DNA of 64,000 nt from Parascedosporium putredinis. Its lineage: Eukaryota; Ascomycota; Sordariomycetes; Microascales; Microascaceae. The translations under genes and the position numbers were made by a program. Location: the NCBI GenBank assembly GCA_949357655.1, contig CASHTG010000001.1, positions 3,534,001-3,598,000 of the forward strand. Direction: 5' to 3'. The notes below the pieces were generated by a model, which saw nothing but the letters and a program-made list of their open reading frames with translations, was not told the origin of the DNA and made no database searches. The stretch's first letter is position 1. Each line of letters opens with the position of its first letter. Shown here one piece after another: positions 47,307-59,991 of this stretch.

Positions 47307-48126
47307 ATGTCAATCGAAAATCTCAAGACCTACGGTACGATTTCCCGCTCTCCCATCTTCCACTTCTACCTCCCGAAGCGTAACATTCACATCGGCTCTG
47401 TTGTTGTCGTTGCACTTGACTCTGAGGTGGCTTCCTGTGCTGTTCTTGAAGCCCCTCATTGTCTTTTTTTCCCGCCTTGCTCTTTTTGCAGCATTTTACC
47501 CCTCACCCCTACCCTTAATCTGACGAGCTTGGACACTCGCCCGCGAACGCCAACGTCACCCGGCAACGTCAGCACCTCGCCCTCTCCTCAAGCCACAAGG
47601 TACTAATCAGTTTATTTCCGTTTAGATCCCTTCGCCGAGGCCGACGAAGATACAGGAGAAACCAAGCAGACACAAAATTATATCCATATACGTATTCAAC
47701 GTACGATATTCCCTCCCTCCCCTGGTCGTGCACCTGGGCCAATAATATGGGACCCGCCTAACGAATATCCCCCTCTAACCCTTTTCTTCCTTTATAGAGC
47801 GCAATGGACGTAAGACCTTGACCACGGTCCAAGGTCTTCCCAAGAAGTTTGACCAAAAGAAGATTCTCAAGGTCATCAAGAAGAAATTCGGTATGTGGTA
47901 CCTTGGAACAAGAAGCATGATGTGGCTGTCCTGCCATGGGATAATGACGTTCTAATACTCTTTTCTTTTTCGTATAGCTTGCAATGGCACCATTGTCAAC
48001 GACACCGAAATGGGCGAGGTGATCCAGCTCCAAGGTGATCAGCGCAAAGATGTCCAAGAGTTTTTGACCGACAAGAAGGACGGCCTTGAGCTCGACCCCA
48101 AGACCATCAAGGTCCACGGATTCTAA
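47307..48126 (+). CDS. SUI1: Translation initiation factor eIF1 (SUI1), 114 aa
   Basis: eIF1 binds the 40S subunit near the P site and enforces AUG selection. Four exons, 47307-47334, 47626-47700, 47798-47890 and 47978-48126, sum to 115 codons with no indel. The protein begins MSIENLKTYDPFAEADEDTG and carries the SUI1 fold: NYIHIRIQQRNGRKTLTTVQ, GLPKKFDQKKILKVIKKKF, CNGTIVND, GEVIQLQGDQRKDVQEFL and a final IKVHGF. Length is that of the usual fungal protein. The first exon is only 28 nt and the first intron is 291 nt, several times longer than the other introns here. Such long 5' introns in highly expressed fungal housekeeping genes can carry regulatory sequence, but none is identified. Confidence 0.96.
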
Positions 48127-49429
48127 CCCCCTCGCTGTCATGCCGGCGTGTCGCCCTGCGACCGCACTCTCGGTGGAAATGACTTGGGTTTGTTTTCCTT
48201 TGGGGCGTCTCTGAAAATATTGGCCGGGTCCAGCACTGCGAGTCTCGAGTCGAGCCTCGACTTATAAAAAGAGATTTCGCATGGACCTCTCCTGTCCTCG
48301 TCAGTTGCTTCATGCCCGAAGCAATCCGAGTCATGTTTCGTCAGAGAATGCTGTCCGCGGGCGTGCACGTGGAACTGCCGCCGACCTTGCTTGGCTAGTT
48401 TCCACAGCCGCACAGCCTGGGATATGGGATTTCTGGTGTCGAAACGAGGAGGATATGAAATGAAGCGAATGCCGTTGTTATCCGTCGATTGTCGCACAAT
48501 CTGGTCGGTTCGTGACGCTATCACGAGGCCGCCCATCAATTGGGCACTCTTGAGACCGGCGGACGGGCAACAGGAAACCCACCATTCTCGGGGTGGACAC
48601 ATGCTCCATTTCCCTTTGCCCGAACGTGAGCGTGTTGAGTTCGGGAATAGCAACTGGCATAATATATCGTTTTAAAACCTTTGATCAAGTCTCCTACTCG
48701 TCGTGATGCTCTATGCCACCCCAGTTTTCTCTCGTAGCCTCCGCACGTAGTGACATGAATGTAACTTGGCTTCATTGTCTAGGGTGGGTCAATCCGCTTT
48801 ACTATTTTGGCTCTTGACAGTTCCAAGGGTCGAATACTTTGGAATACCTCGGTCCTTAGGTCCATTGCATTTACAGGGTAGCAGTGACGTCACTCACAGA
48901 ACCAATATTCGATAGAGATAACAGCAAAGGGAACAAGCAGCAGTTTAGGGGAGAAAAAGGTAGATCGTTATATATTGAAGCTTTCAACTACATGGCCATG
49001 CTGGGTTGTTATTGGGGGTATCGGTGATGAGGCTCTCCAGGGGAAAAGAACAAATCGTACATTCCAGATTAGTGGAAAGGCGCACTAATAAAAATAGATA
49101 GACGGGTAACAGGTGAAGAAGAACCGAAAGAGGGATATGGAGGGGCGAGGTGGAAGGGGGCCGGGGAGAGCGAGGGAAGGGGGTGAAGGAGAGGGAATGG
49201 GCGGGCCCAGGGCTGCTAGCAGCTTGAGAGAAGAAAAATGCAACCAGACTCGAAAGACGTTCGGTGGTAGAAAAGAGTATCCAGGTCCAAATTACACACG
49301 GCGTTTGTCTTTTCATTCTTGTCCGGGGAGAGGATTGGGTTATTGCTACCACGGAAAGTCCCTCTCATAGATCCGGGTGAGCTGTTTCGGCAGCCATAGT
49401 AGTCCTCCTCGCGGCCCTCCTCAGTTCCT
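48127..49429. other. Intergenic between convergent genes
   Basis: 3' flanks of eIF1 (+) and Eos1 (-). A purine-rich stretch (GAGGGAAGGGGG type) lies at 49120-49200. No coding region supported. Confidence 0.4.
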
Positions 49430-50792
49430 TTACGAGCGTGCGAGCCTTTGAGAGGAGGGGTATTTCGGGAAGTCAGGATGGTGTTGTTGTGAATAAAGGA
49501 GGGCGAGGAGAGCAACCATGGAGAGGAAGCTGGCTATGGAGAAGACGTTAATCGAGGTGGAGGTTTCTTTGCGTATCGTTATTTGTTGATGGGTGATGTG
49601 GTAGAGTATCGTAAGCATCTGGAAAGGCCGGCACCCGGATGGTGGGTTCTGTTAGCTTCTGCCCTCTCTTTTCTGTTTTCTGTTTTCCTTTTTTCTTTTC
49701 TCCTGCCCCTGCGTAAAGGGACCAAAAGAAGGCACGTCTGGTGGATCCATCGAGCGGGTTTAGGGTGGGGATGTGCGGGAAAACGAAGAGGGGAGCTGGG
49801 CGGGCAGATAGAAGCAAGTCCACGTACCGTTGCGATGCCTATCCAGCCAGGGAGTAGGAGTCGGCTGTCGTGAAACCCGCCAATAAGGGCGAGAATGCTG
49901 GACGTCAAATAGGCATTAACGGCATTAATAGTCAAAAGGCGAACAATGGTCGCCTGGGGTGTGTAGTTGATCAACCTATGCCAAAAGTTAGCACCATGCA
50001 GCTGAGCCCAACCCCAAGAAAAAGCGGGCACTAGAGAGCATGGACGATGCAAAATCGAGGATGCGGTATGGGTTTGAAGGGAGATTGGACCTACCATCTC
50101 GACATGAGACAGTCGGTGAAGAAGAAGGAAAGGTAGCCGGCGGCGGAGCACTACGGATAAGAGAGAAAAAGGTTAGCATTGCTAGAACCGATGCCCCTTG
50201 GTCCCGAGGCGGGAGAGGCAAGGAGAGTATGTGCATCTGGGCAGAGCAAAGTTTCTATCAGAGCTCCCCGCCAAGCAAAGGGAGGCACCCGCAAAGAAGC
50301 AACAGAAACAGAAAACACACCCATATACACGCCAGGGCGGAGGCGGTCTCCGAGAAGCCCCAGCGGCGGCCTTCGACGAAGCTCGATATCACGCCATCAA
50401 GCAGCAGTAGTGCCGAGGGCCAGCCCCAGGCGAGGGCGGGGGCAATGGACAGCAGGCGGCTAGCGAAGAGAAAAAGTGCCATGACTTGGGCACGTTGAGA
50501 GCGACGGCGACGCGCGGGGCTAGGATGGAGGAGGGGAGATAGCTATGCGTCTTTTGCTGGTGGCGAGGTCGGGACGAGTTTCTCGAGGGGGCGAGGTGGT
50601 GGTAGTGCCGTTCGGGTTCGCGGACGGGGCAGTTCCGTTGGCGGCATGAGGGGTTGTCGAGGACGGGGCGGCAGATCGGGGAGCCGCGGGAGAAAGATGA
50701 GGAGGAGGATGGGACGGGGTGTGTGGGGAAGCGTAACCAGTGGAGAATGGTTTGCTCAATCGCGCAGTCGGCGCGGTGGAGGAGTTTGCCAT
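49430..50792 (-). CDS. EOS1: N-glycosylation protein Eos1, 288 aa
   Basis: Eos1 is a fungal ER membrane protein needed for normal N-glycosylation and oxidative-stress tolerance. Exons on the minus strand are 50321-50792, 50095-50150, 49828-49975 and 49430-49618. A polar Ser/Pro/Thr-rich N-terminus is followed by VAVALNVPKSW, LFASRLLSIAPALAWG, ETASALACIW joined to CSAAGYLSFFFTDCLMSRWL, then NYTPQATIVRLLTINAVNAY, LPGWIGIAT and HITHQQITIRKETSTSINVF. This order is diagnostic of Eos1. Two single-base gaps are needed, in the G run 50533-50536 and the A run 50471-50475 (plus strand). They give 289 codons. The first intron has a GTGTGT donor. The very C-terminus may be slightly off, since the frame ends shortly after the last membrane span. 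Confidence 0.88.
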
Positions 50793-53258
50793 TGGACCAT
50801 TGGATCCATGGGCGAGGAAGGGCGACGGTAGAGCAAGGTGGAGAGATCGAGGCTGGTCGTACGTTGGGCGAGGAATTGGTGGAGGGGAGGGAGGGGTGAA
50901 GCTGGCGGGGCAGATTCCCGTCCTTCTTTTTCTCTTCTGCTTTTTTCTTTCGAGTTACGTGCGCGAATGGCTCTGGGCTGACGACAAGGGCGATATCATG
51001 ATCTAGGAGTAGCACTGTGGAAGCGAATGGTGGGTCGATCGCCGCGCACGCCGTGGGAGCGAGGCTGGCTTAACGCACGTCGGCGTAGGCGTAGAGGTGA
51101 GCGCGGGCAGCACAAAGGGGGAAGAGAAGCGAAGAGAAGACTGCGAGAGGGAGGATAATGGGGGTAGCCAGAAGACGTGGTGGCGATAGAATATGAAAAC
51201 CAGGACGACGTCGAGCGAGCACCGTTACCTCGTCGAGGAGACGAAAAAAGAGAGAGAGGAAAAAGAGAAGAGGGAGAAAAAAAGAGAGGACGAAGTTGGT
51301 CGTGTGAGGTGAGGTGAGGTCACTGGACACGCAAAGGGGAAATGCAAGAGAAGTGACAAAAGACGAGACGGGAAAACTGGACCAGGCCAATTGATCCCAG
51401 CCAGAGGATAAAGGACACAAGGACAGGAGCAGTCTTGAGTGGGAGAAGCGGGTAGCATCCAAGGCAGGGGTTATTAGACTAGAAGAACCACTTCAGCCCA
51501 ATATTAATATTACCTGGTGTCTGGATTAGGCGGGGTGGGGGCTGCAGCTGGACCAGGCCTCGTCCCGAAAAACCGAGTTGAGGTTCAAGTCACCCAAGCT
51601 TTGCTGTGCTCATGCCAGCAAGTCAATGTGGTGATTCTCTCACCACTAGTTCAGGCCTCACGGTCTGCACAATGCGATAGATCTATAGTCTACAAAACTC
51701 GGAAGGTGCGGTTCTCTCGGGCCGCCAAGAACTGTGGACAGAGCGTAGGAGAGAGAGAGAGAGAGGCGCGGAGGGGAGAAGCGGAGGTGCAACTTGAAAA
51801 GTTATGACATCTTCCCTCGAACATTCAATTGATCGCTCCTTTTGTCTCCTTTGCTCGCCCTGGAATGATTGTGCCCCATCTAGCGTCGTCACATAATACA
51901 TCAATGCCACATCCCACAGATGGGTCAGTTGTGCCAGCCATAGACCCACGCAGGAAAGTGTGTCTTGTCTTAACGCTGCCTGCCATATATTTACCAGCAT
52001 GTAGCGAATGGAGGGTTCATATACGTGGAGAATACACGTACACCCACGGCAAGGTACCTAGCTGTTGATGCACACAGGCCGGAAGAATAGGACGTCGAAC
52101 TAGACCCGGATGGCTAACGAAAGATGTTCTCGTGGCGTCTGCCGATGCCTCATCGTGTTTCAGTCACGCCGATTTCCTCGCCGATTGAGCACCAGGCCAA
52201 GGGCCCTTCGGAAGCCACCTGATCCATCACAAGAATAGGTAGGTAGGAGTGGCCCGTCGCGTATATCATGACTTATAATTGATGTGACGGCTAGATTACG
52301 AGGTGAGCCTTCAGGACGGAGTTCCAAGACTTTTTTTTTTTTCCCGAGGCTGATGGGCTCGCCGCTCGACTATTTTCTGTCTCCGATCCTGGAACTCCAG
52401 GGACCCCCATCGGGGGGACCAACCCTAGGGATGACTAGTCTTGCCCTGGAATGAAAACTTGTCTTCGGAGCTACCCAAACAGTGGCTACATGGAGGTACT
52501 GATTGTGGGTGCATCAGCCAGCAATCGATGCATTTACAAGTTTGGCTGCTGAGACATTGGTGAAGGAGGATTGGTCAATCCGGCGGATCCTACTTGTCGT
52601 CAGAACCTGATGGACCCTTTCTCTTCAATGGACGGGCGGTAGATCATGAATGGACCCATTCAATCAATTGTTTCGTTGTCGGTTGGTGTCGAAAGACTCG
52701 GCATGGGGCCCTCAGGTCCGGGCCAAAGCAGGAGCCGACCACTGAGAGCCTCCCTGAATCAACCTAGGTCAGCCAGAGCGTGATGATCTTCCAGGGCTGG
52801 CGACCACGTTGAAAACCACTCGAGCGGCGGAGCCGGAGTGCTGGAAATTGTATTGTAATACCGCCCCTTGACTGGTCAGTCTGAAGTGCAGTGCTAACGG
52901 CGGTTCTTTTTTTTTTTTTTTTTGGCAATAGCGCAAAGTGGGCCACCAAAGTCCAGCCTGGTTGGTCCAAGCTCCTCAAATTTTCCACGCTCCGAACTAA
53001 TCCCAAGAAAATACTTCGATTTCTTCTTCCTCGTGTCAGCCTTCCGTAGTGGACAACCACGACCCAGACGCCCGCGCAGTCGCCTCTCCCCCTCCTCCGT
53101 CACCGAGGTCTTCGCCTGGCCCAAGCCTCGACCCCCTCTCGCAAGTTCTAGGACTCTATCCGAATATCGATTGTCTCTCCGCTATTGCCGGAGCCTTGGG
53201 GCAGGAAAACAAGGGGGAACCCAAAGAGAAAAGAAGAAAAGCAGCCTCCCCTACCACC
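50793..53258. other. Divergent intergenic region between Eos1 and mL45
   Basis: About 2.5 kb. It holds GAGA-rich purine tracts (51235-51290 and 51745-51775), a T-run near 52330-52342 and another of about eighteen T near 52905-52922. The right end is C-rich and leads to the mL45 start. No supported gene. Confidence 0.4.
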
Positions 53259-54437
53259 ATGGCCTCGGCCGCTCGTCGAGGATCCTCATCCCTAGGACCA
53301 CCACCTCCAGCCTCTTGGTCCGTACACATGGCTTCGCGCGCACCAGGCTCGCAAATCCCTCCCTCGTGGCGCGCACGGCGCTGCAGGTGCGCACCGTCGC
53401 CAGCGTGAGGGATCTGATGCGCGAGACCAAGAACAGAGGTGACCGGGAGATGATGAAGGGCGATACCAAGTCCCCCACCCTCCGCCGAGATGGGAGCCTT
53501 TACAGACCAGATGAGGAATCGCATGCTTCTACCTGGTAAGTCTCACTTGCACTCTCTTTCCCCTCTCCTTCCCATGCCCCAGTCTCTTTCGAGCCCTCCC
53601 CGCGGCAATACGACAGAATCACGCCACCCGGCCTAGATGCCCAATGCTAGATGCCTCTTTCATTCCTCACCCCCTCCTCTCGAAACAAACAGAAGATCTA
53701 ACGTATTCTGCTCTCTCCCCTCAGGAACCTTTGTTGCTCTCCCCTTATCCAAATATCCCCGCCAGCCAGGCCAGTTCCTCCGGTACCTCTGGGCGGCCAC
53801 CCGCAGCGCCTGGGAAGCCCGCCTCATCTCCTGGGGCTACCGCCTCCAGTCCATGCCCAAGGGCTCCATCCGCCCCGCCTTCAAGCCCCAAACCCGCCAG
53901 ATCGTCCCCACCGCCCGTGCCCTCCATCGCCGCCTCAACGAAGCCCTCGCAGCCGGCGACCTTCCCGCCCTCCGCGAGGTCTGCCACGACCCCCTCTACG
54001 ATATGCTCTCCCGCGCCGTCGAGAGCCGCGCCGCCAAGTCCTCCCGCCGCGAGAGGATGGTCTGGGAGATTGTCGAGTCCCACAGCTCCTGGAGACTGCC
54101 CCGCCTCGCGTTCCACCGCGCCACCCTCATCCCCGAGTCCAGGTACGGCCAGCAGGCCGCTGTCGTCACCTTTGACACCACCCAACGCCTCGCCCGCGTC
54201 GACGCCGCCACCGGCGAACCCATCAAGGGCGGCACCAAGGTCCAGCGCAAACGCGAGAACCTCGTCGTCATGAGGGCCGTGGACGGCAAGACCTACAAGG
54301 GCGAGGAGTGGAGGATATGGGGCTTCGAGCCCGAGACCACGCTGCAGGCTTGGGAGTCCATGGAACACGGAAAGAAACTTTTGCAGACCTCCAGCCTGGC
54401 CAAGCGCGCCAAGGAATTTGGCGTCGACTTGAAGTAA
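53259..54437 (+). CDS. Mitochondrial large-subunit ribosomal protein mL45 (MRPL45/Mba1-type), about 330 aa
   Basis: The family has a Tim44-like fold and sits at the exit of the mitochondrial ribosome near the inner membrane. The start MASAARRG is followed by an Arg/Ser/Thr-rich mitochondrial targeting region (ARTALQVRTVASVRDLM). After the intron (53536-53724, GTAAGT...CAG) come TFVALPLSKYPRQPGQFLRY, KPQTRQIVPTARALHRRLNE, REVCHDPLYDMLSRAVESR, VTFDTTQRLA and a C-terminal EEWRIWGFEPETTLQAWE, which fit this family. Exon 1 needs one missing base at the GG of 53280-53281. A second break lies near 53455-53490, before GAFTDQMRNRMLLP, whose exact place I could not fix. With both the model is 331 codons. 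Exon 2 reads cleanly. Confidence 0.82.
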
Positions 54438-55159
54438 GGGCAAAAAAAAAAAAACCAAGGGGCAATGGGGCATGAAGGGGGTGAGGAAAGAAGCACCCCA
54501 TAGAGAGGGATACAGAAGAATAGTTGGAGAGGAGGAAAGGAGAAAGGCGCGTGGAGTAGAGTCTGTCAGGGGAAGTCTAAGACGGCCGTGAAGGAGGTCC
54601 ACCTGCGCCTGCTGTGAACAAGGGAGCTCGTCCGAGAACACCGCCTATATCCCGGAACGGATATTTGGCGGTTCTTTGATTCCGGGGCCTTACCAAGGGA
54701 GAGGTCTCGTCTGTGACAGGATATAGAGAAAACCTCTAGAGAGCAGAGGGATGACACATTACTCGTGTATAAATCTTGTACAAAATAAATAGAATCCACC
54801 AATTTAACGCTCAACCCCATGGGTCTCCCCTTCTAACGCCCGGCGGTTCCACCTTTACTGCCACACGAGCCTGGCGATGTGAGATTGGATAATGGTGCAT
54901 GTATTACTACGTGGCTAGTACCAGTATTCAAAAGTGTTGTAAAGATCAAGAAGGCGAGTATCGTCCCCGAGACCAAGTGATGAAGAACTAGAGTCCGCGA
55001 GAACAGTCCACTCTCCTTCCCGTTCCCAACCTATTTTCCGTCTTCAACTCCCCACACACCCCTCCCTTACTTTCCCTCCTAAACCACTTCCAGTAATCAA
55101 ACTAATAGCCTTGGGTGTGCCACGCCGATTTCTCAAAGGGGTATACACACATGGGCTTG
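54438..55159. other. Intergenic between convergent genes
   Basis: 3' flanks of mL45 (+) and the symporter (-). A run of A follows the mL45 stop near 54441-54453. Nothing else recognised. Confidence 0.4.
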
Positions 55160-58041
55160 TTAAAAGAACTTGCCAGTCTTCTTCGAGACAAGCGCCTCAT
55201 CGCTTTCCGGGTCAGAGTCGCTCACCGGCGCGCTCTCGGCAGCGGGAACGGGCTTATCCAGAGCATCGAATCGAGTTCCCCGCTTCTTGGCCAGAATCCA
55301 CTGGACACCAATTCGCAAAAAGGAAGCCGCAAACGCCCAGAGCATGCCGCCGACGGGGGCGGCAACGAACGCGCCAAAGACGGCCCAATCGCCACTGGTT
55401 AGGCCCTGCTCAATGAGAATGAGACGGCCACCTTCCTTGGCATTACCGTAGTAAACGGTGCCGAAGAGGAAGACGGTAAAGATGCCACCCAAGCCACCGA
55501 CGACAACCTCGAATCCACGCCACCAGTAAAAGAACCTGTCGGAAAGGCCCAAGACTAGGACGGGGATGACTGCGGCCGAGACGAGATCGGAAATGAGATA
55601 GATCTGGAGAATCGATGGGGCTTTCAAGGCAATAACGATGGTGGGGATCATGATAAGGACCACCATAGCCCGAATATACCAGATGTTGAGACGGTTTCGG
55701 AAGAGATCGTTAGATGCGGTAGAGACCATGGCAGATTGGATGCTGTCAAAAGCAGCGGTAGACAGGGAAACGACCATGACGAGCACAATGCCGACGACCC
55801 AGGCGGGAAGCTGGTTCAACAAGAGGAAGAAGGAGATGGATCGGTTGGGGTCTTCTGGGTCCCCGGAGAAGGCACCCGACCATGTGGCTATGAGCCCAGT
55901 GCATCCAACCAGAGTCAGGATGATGCAGATGATGACGACAGCAACCGTCACACCGATCCAAAGGTCCTTGTCAGTTCGCGAGGCAAAAGTTCGCAGCCAT
56001 AGCGTCGAGAGAAAGAAGTCGTTGGTCAAGATGCAGATGGGTAAGATATACAAGAGCTGCCAGCCCAACGTGGAAGGCTCGAGAAGGCCAGACGGCTTGA
56101 TAAGCGAGGTATCGATCTCGGTTTTAACGCCAATGGTAATCGTAGCGATGAAGATCAAGCAGACGACCATGACTCCTTGGACGACATCGGTCAGGAACGA
56201 GATTTTGAACCCACCCAAGGCTAGAAATTTTCGAAACCGGGCCGGTTAGCAGGATACCTCAAAGATTAACCATAAATTCCTTGAAAACAAGCTTACAGGT
56301 ATAGATGGTTGTGATAGCACACTGTACAATCATGACCGGGAGGCCATCTAATCCTGTCAGAGCGCCGACTACCTGGCCGATAGCAGACAGCTCCGCAACC
56401 ATGTACAGGAAAAGCGTGACCAGGGTCATGAAGCTCAAGAACAGGGCACAGGGAATACCGTAGCGCTGCCTCGTCCATTCGGTCAGAACGAACCCTTCAG
56501 GGCATCGCTTGCGAATAAGGGGGCCAAGGTAAGCAAAGGCAAACAAAGGCAACGATGACGAGAGGGCGTAGATGACAAGTCCTTGAACGCCAGCGATGGT
56601 GGCGAGTTCAGGATAGGAAAACAGAATGGCGGATCCAAGAACTACATTGGTTAGTACTTCCAAAGAACGTTTTTTGGGTAAAGGGAAGAGGGAGATGACG
56701 ACAAAGGTCAGTCGGAGCGGCAGCACGTTTCCCACGCAAGCATTAACTTGATCGAGTATTACGGTACAATCTCAGCTTCGTTTCCACAGGGTGGGGGCAA
56801 TCTCCCAGATACACCCCGCAAGGGCAATCGAGTTATTCCAACAGCCGCCTTGCCAGCAGGTATGCTTGGCAAGGCATCGTGAAGAATGACTCCAGCTTGC
56901 GAGGCTGGGGTGGATCACGGCCCATCTGTGTCAACTCGGCGCCCGTAGTGAGCCGCAATCGTCTCCCCAAAGTCAGGTTTGCTATGCCCCACGTACCGCC
57001 AACACTTTGGTCTGTTCAAAAGCGGCCAACAGTGTCAGGCGGCGGGAGGGGCATTCGCTAAACCTCGGCTTAGAGGGGAGACGAAAGAGTATGATCATGG
57101 GAAACCAACCTATACGTCAGCGATCCAAAAGGACGAGAGCCCTGCCTCATTTCCAGAGGACATTGAACTCGAATAGTTATTTCGGCAAGGAAAGGGAGGG
57201 AGAAACATCGATAAGCCGTCAAAGCTGAGCTTTCGTTAAGAACGAGTCGATGCTTTAGTCCTCGCTCTCTGTTTTTCAAAAGAGCGAGGCGAGATACCGT
57301 GCCCGGGTCTTGCTCCGGAGATGAGCCGTTGTGCGTTTCCGTTTGCTGCCGCTCTGAAATCTGGGAGAGAGAAAGATTGACGAAGCGGGAGAAACACAAT
57401 ACTCGAGAGGCGTCAACCTGTCAAGAAATGTGTGTCGCTCCCAGCTTGTTGCCGAAGCGCTACTTACCAGCAGCCACAAAGTTGAAGGCCAGTGGAAGAG
57501 CTGGATAGTATCAGTTAGTATTCGCCTGGGTTAGTTTAGGACGGAAGGGTTGGATTCATCCAGGCTTGGCGAAAGCAGTGTCACATAAAGAGGGCCCGGC
57601 CAGCGAGAGATGTGAGCGCGTCGACCCACGGCCCAGGACCTAGAGCCTCGCAGGTCGGCCTCAAGGCCCTCTCCACCGTTCGCCGAGCCGGAGGGTGCAT
57701 GCTAACCCTTTTGAGTTCCATTTCCGGCAAGGAAGGTGCCCTTGGACTTGGACATCTTCCAGGCAATGCCGGTTCCCAGAATGCTAGCAAACCGGACTTG
57801 GTTAGCTGATACTTTGCGATATCGTATAGCGCACGAGTTAACTGAGGGTATCAAAAGCAACAAGGAAACAAGAAAAGAAACCAAAGAAGAAAGAAAAAGA
57901 AATAGAAGCAAAAGGAATAGGCAAACGAAGTGCCGGGCTTGCTAGCACTTAGCTGGCGAGGAGCAAGAGGTGATCGTACAGGAAGAGGCCATAGGTCACA
58001 TATATGATGGCGTTGGACGCCGCGGCGGAGGGTTGGCCCAT
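55160..58041 (-). CDS. Sodium/solute symporter (SSS family, Dur3-like), 534 aa
   Basis: This is a plasma-membrane multi-span transporter of the solute:sodium symporter family; fungal members include the urea carrier Dur3. Exons on the minus strand are 57953-58041, 57707-57783, 57468-57500, 56297-56641 and 55160-56220, totalling 535 codons with no indel. Features include GTFLAGNGTQKALPLAFNFV, LGSAILFSYPELATIAGVQG, VLTEWTRQRYGIPCALFLSF, SLGGFKISFLTDVVQGVMVV and VVSLSTAAFDSIQSAMVSTA, and about a dozen hydrophobic spans. It is shorter than classical Dur3 (about 650-700 aa), so the substrate is left open. The exon 1 donor is not canonical (AG followed by CTAAGT); without that splice the frame would stop at once. 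The C-terminal tail is polar and acidic. Confidence 0.82.
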
Positions 58042-59991
58042 TTTCGTGAGATGACCTTATGAAACAATGCGATTTGGTATCTTGACTCGTTTTGGTAATT
58101 TCAAAGTGATGGATGATGGGCAATCGTCTCAAATTGAGCGACTGCGAGTGTATATAATCGCCCCTACGAAAACCAGGCAAGAGAGGAGATAAAGAAGGCA
58201 CGTAGTCAAGAGAAGGGGTGGGAAGGTGGCGAGGAGGTGAAATAGCGAGTGACGTCCTTCCGTTTTTATACTGTACCTTGGCGACTCTTCTGATCTAATC
58301 TTCCTCGTGAGAAAGAAAAATTTCGTCTCCAAAACAGACAAGCTATTGCCTTGTTGGGACCAATTTTCCCACCCTCGCGCGCTTTCCCTCCATCCTTCCG
58401 ATCAAAATTTCACGTAACAGTGGCAGTCGCCGATTCTAGCCAAGCCTGCAGGGTTCTTCTCTCTAATCGATCTAAAAATTGGGAGCTACCGAATAGGAAG
58501 CCAGAAGAAGTCCGTTCGGGCCCATAGTGTGGGGGTCGCTGAAATGCTCTTAAGTCCTAGCCCTTTTCCCGTTGACCACGGCACTCAGACCGATGACTGT
58601 GCCCACGCCGAACCCGGCTCAGCGATGCGCCACCGGTTGTCTCGCCTGCCGCTGCATGCAAGCAGGGCATCCAGTTGGGACCTGCCCCCGGTCTTCTTGC
58701 ACGTCTGCTGACTTGGGAACCTCCCACGTTCCACGACAGGGTGGGGAGTTGACAGTGGGGGAAGCAAATCCAAGTGTGCCCAGCATGATTGGCATGCTTC
58801 GAGGCGGGAAGAAACCCGGGGAAGGGTCAGTCTCGTTCCTTGTGATCATGATTAGAGAGCATTTTCACATCGACGCAACCGGGGTGAAGAACCCGCGTCG
58901 CTGTCGAGGGCAAAATTATCAATTGATTTCATCGCCCCGCTGCCCAGCGTTTACACTTGCCCTTTCTAGTGATAGCGCTAACGAAGGAGAAAATCCGAAG
59001 CGAGGTTTTTTAGAGACGCGCCAGACCTCTCGTGCAGCCATCCATGTGTATCCTGTTAGCTTGTCCTGTCTTATCGACTGACTGAACAAGACCCTACTAA
59101 AGAGCGACGCTAAACAAAGGCGCCCTGACGGCACGGAACGTGCAACGAGAGCGAGGCATACACATAATTTCAATACAACCTCCTGCGTTTGTATCATCGC
59201 GAAAGGAAGCGCATTTGCGCGCCGGGAAGTAAGAAAATGGTAGAATGGTAGAGTCAACCCAGCGAAGGTCGCGGGAGACTACCGTCTGCCGTTCTGTTTG
59301 TTTATACATCCATTGTATTTTATCTTTGGGAGGTCCTCCATTGAAAGGAAATTAGCTTAATCCGATCTTGACCATGCAACTGGGAAACACTAGATGGCTT
59401 CGATAGTATTTAGCTCCATCGCTGACAAGCTCTCGTTGTTCTGCAGCCACCAAGCTAGCAAGCCTCCAAAGAATGGAATGCTTATTGATGGTTCAGAGGC
59501 GGCAATGTGTGTGTGTGTGTGTGTAAATATTTAACGTCCGAGGGGCACGTGGCTGCAGCTGCAGTCACGTGGCAAAGAGCCCGGGGCGGACTATAGGACG
59601 GGCAGAGCGGAACTGCCTGGCATCTACTTGTCTGGAACTACTGTACATGGACCGCTCAGAGGCGGCAATCAGGCTGGGTTCAACGTTGGCTCAATATATC
59701 TAGTCACGTGAGCGTACCGGCTCCACCTCCAGCCCAAATCCACCCGTAAATCTCAAGTTCAAGGACCTATTGCTTTGAGGCTCTGCTTGGCCGAGACGAC
59801 AGCATAGCTTTGCCTTCTGCGCAGAGCAGCAAATTTTCTTTCGCGATACGCCCAAAATAATGGCACACATATACGGGCGCATATTTTCCGGGCAACTCAC
59901 GGACTAGAAATCACAGCTCATTTGATATTTTTACTCGGGCCGTAGCGCTAGCAAATCTGCGCGGCCCCACGTCGAGGGCGCCCTCGTCACA
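58042..59991. other. Divergent intergenic region, contains a GT microsatellite
   Basis: About 1.9 kb between the symporter (-) and CIA30 (+). It holds a (GT)n run at 59505-59524 and a palindromic stretch CACGTGGCTGCAGCTGCAGTCACGTGG near 59548, shown here only as overlapping CACGTG, GCTGCAGC and CACGTG motifs. No supported coding region. Confidence 0.45.
59505..59524. repeat. GT dinucleotide microsatellite
   Basis: About ten uninterrupted GT copies in intergenic sequence. Confidence 0.9.
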
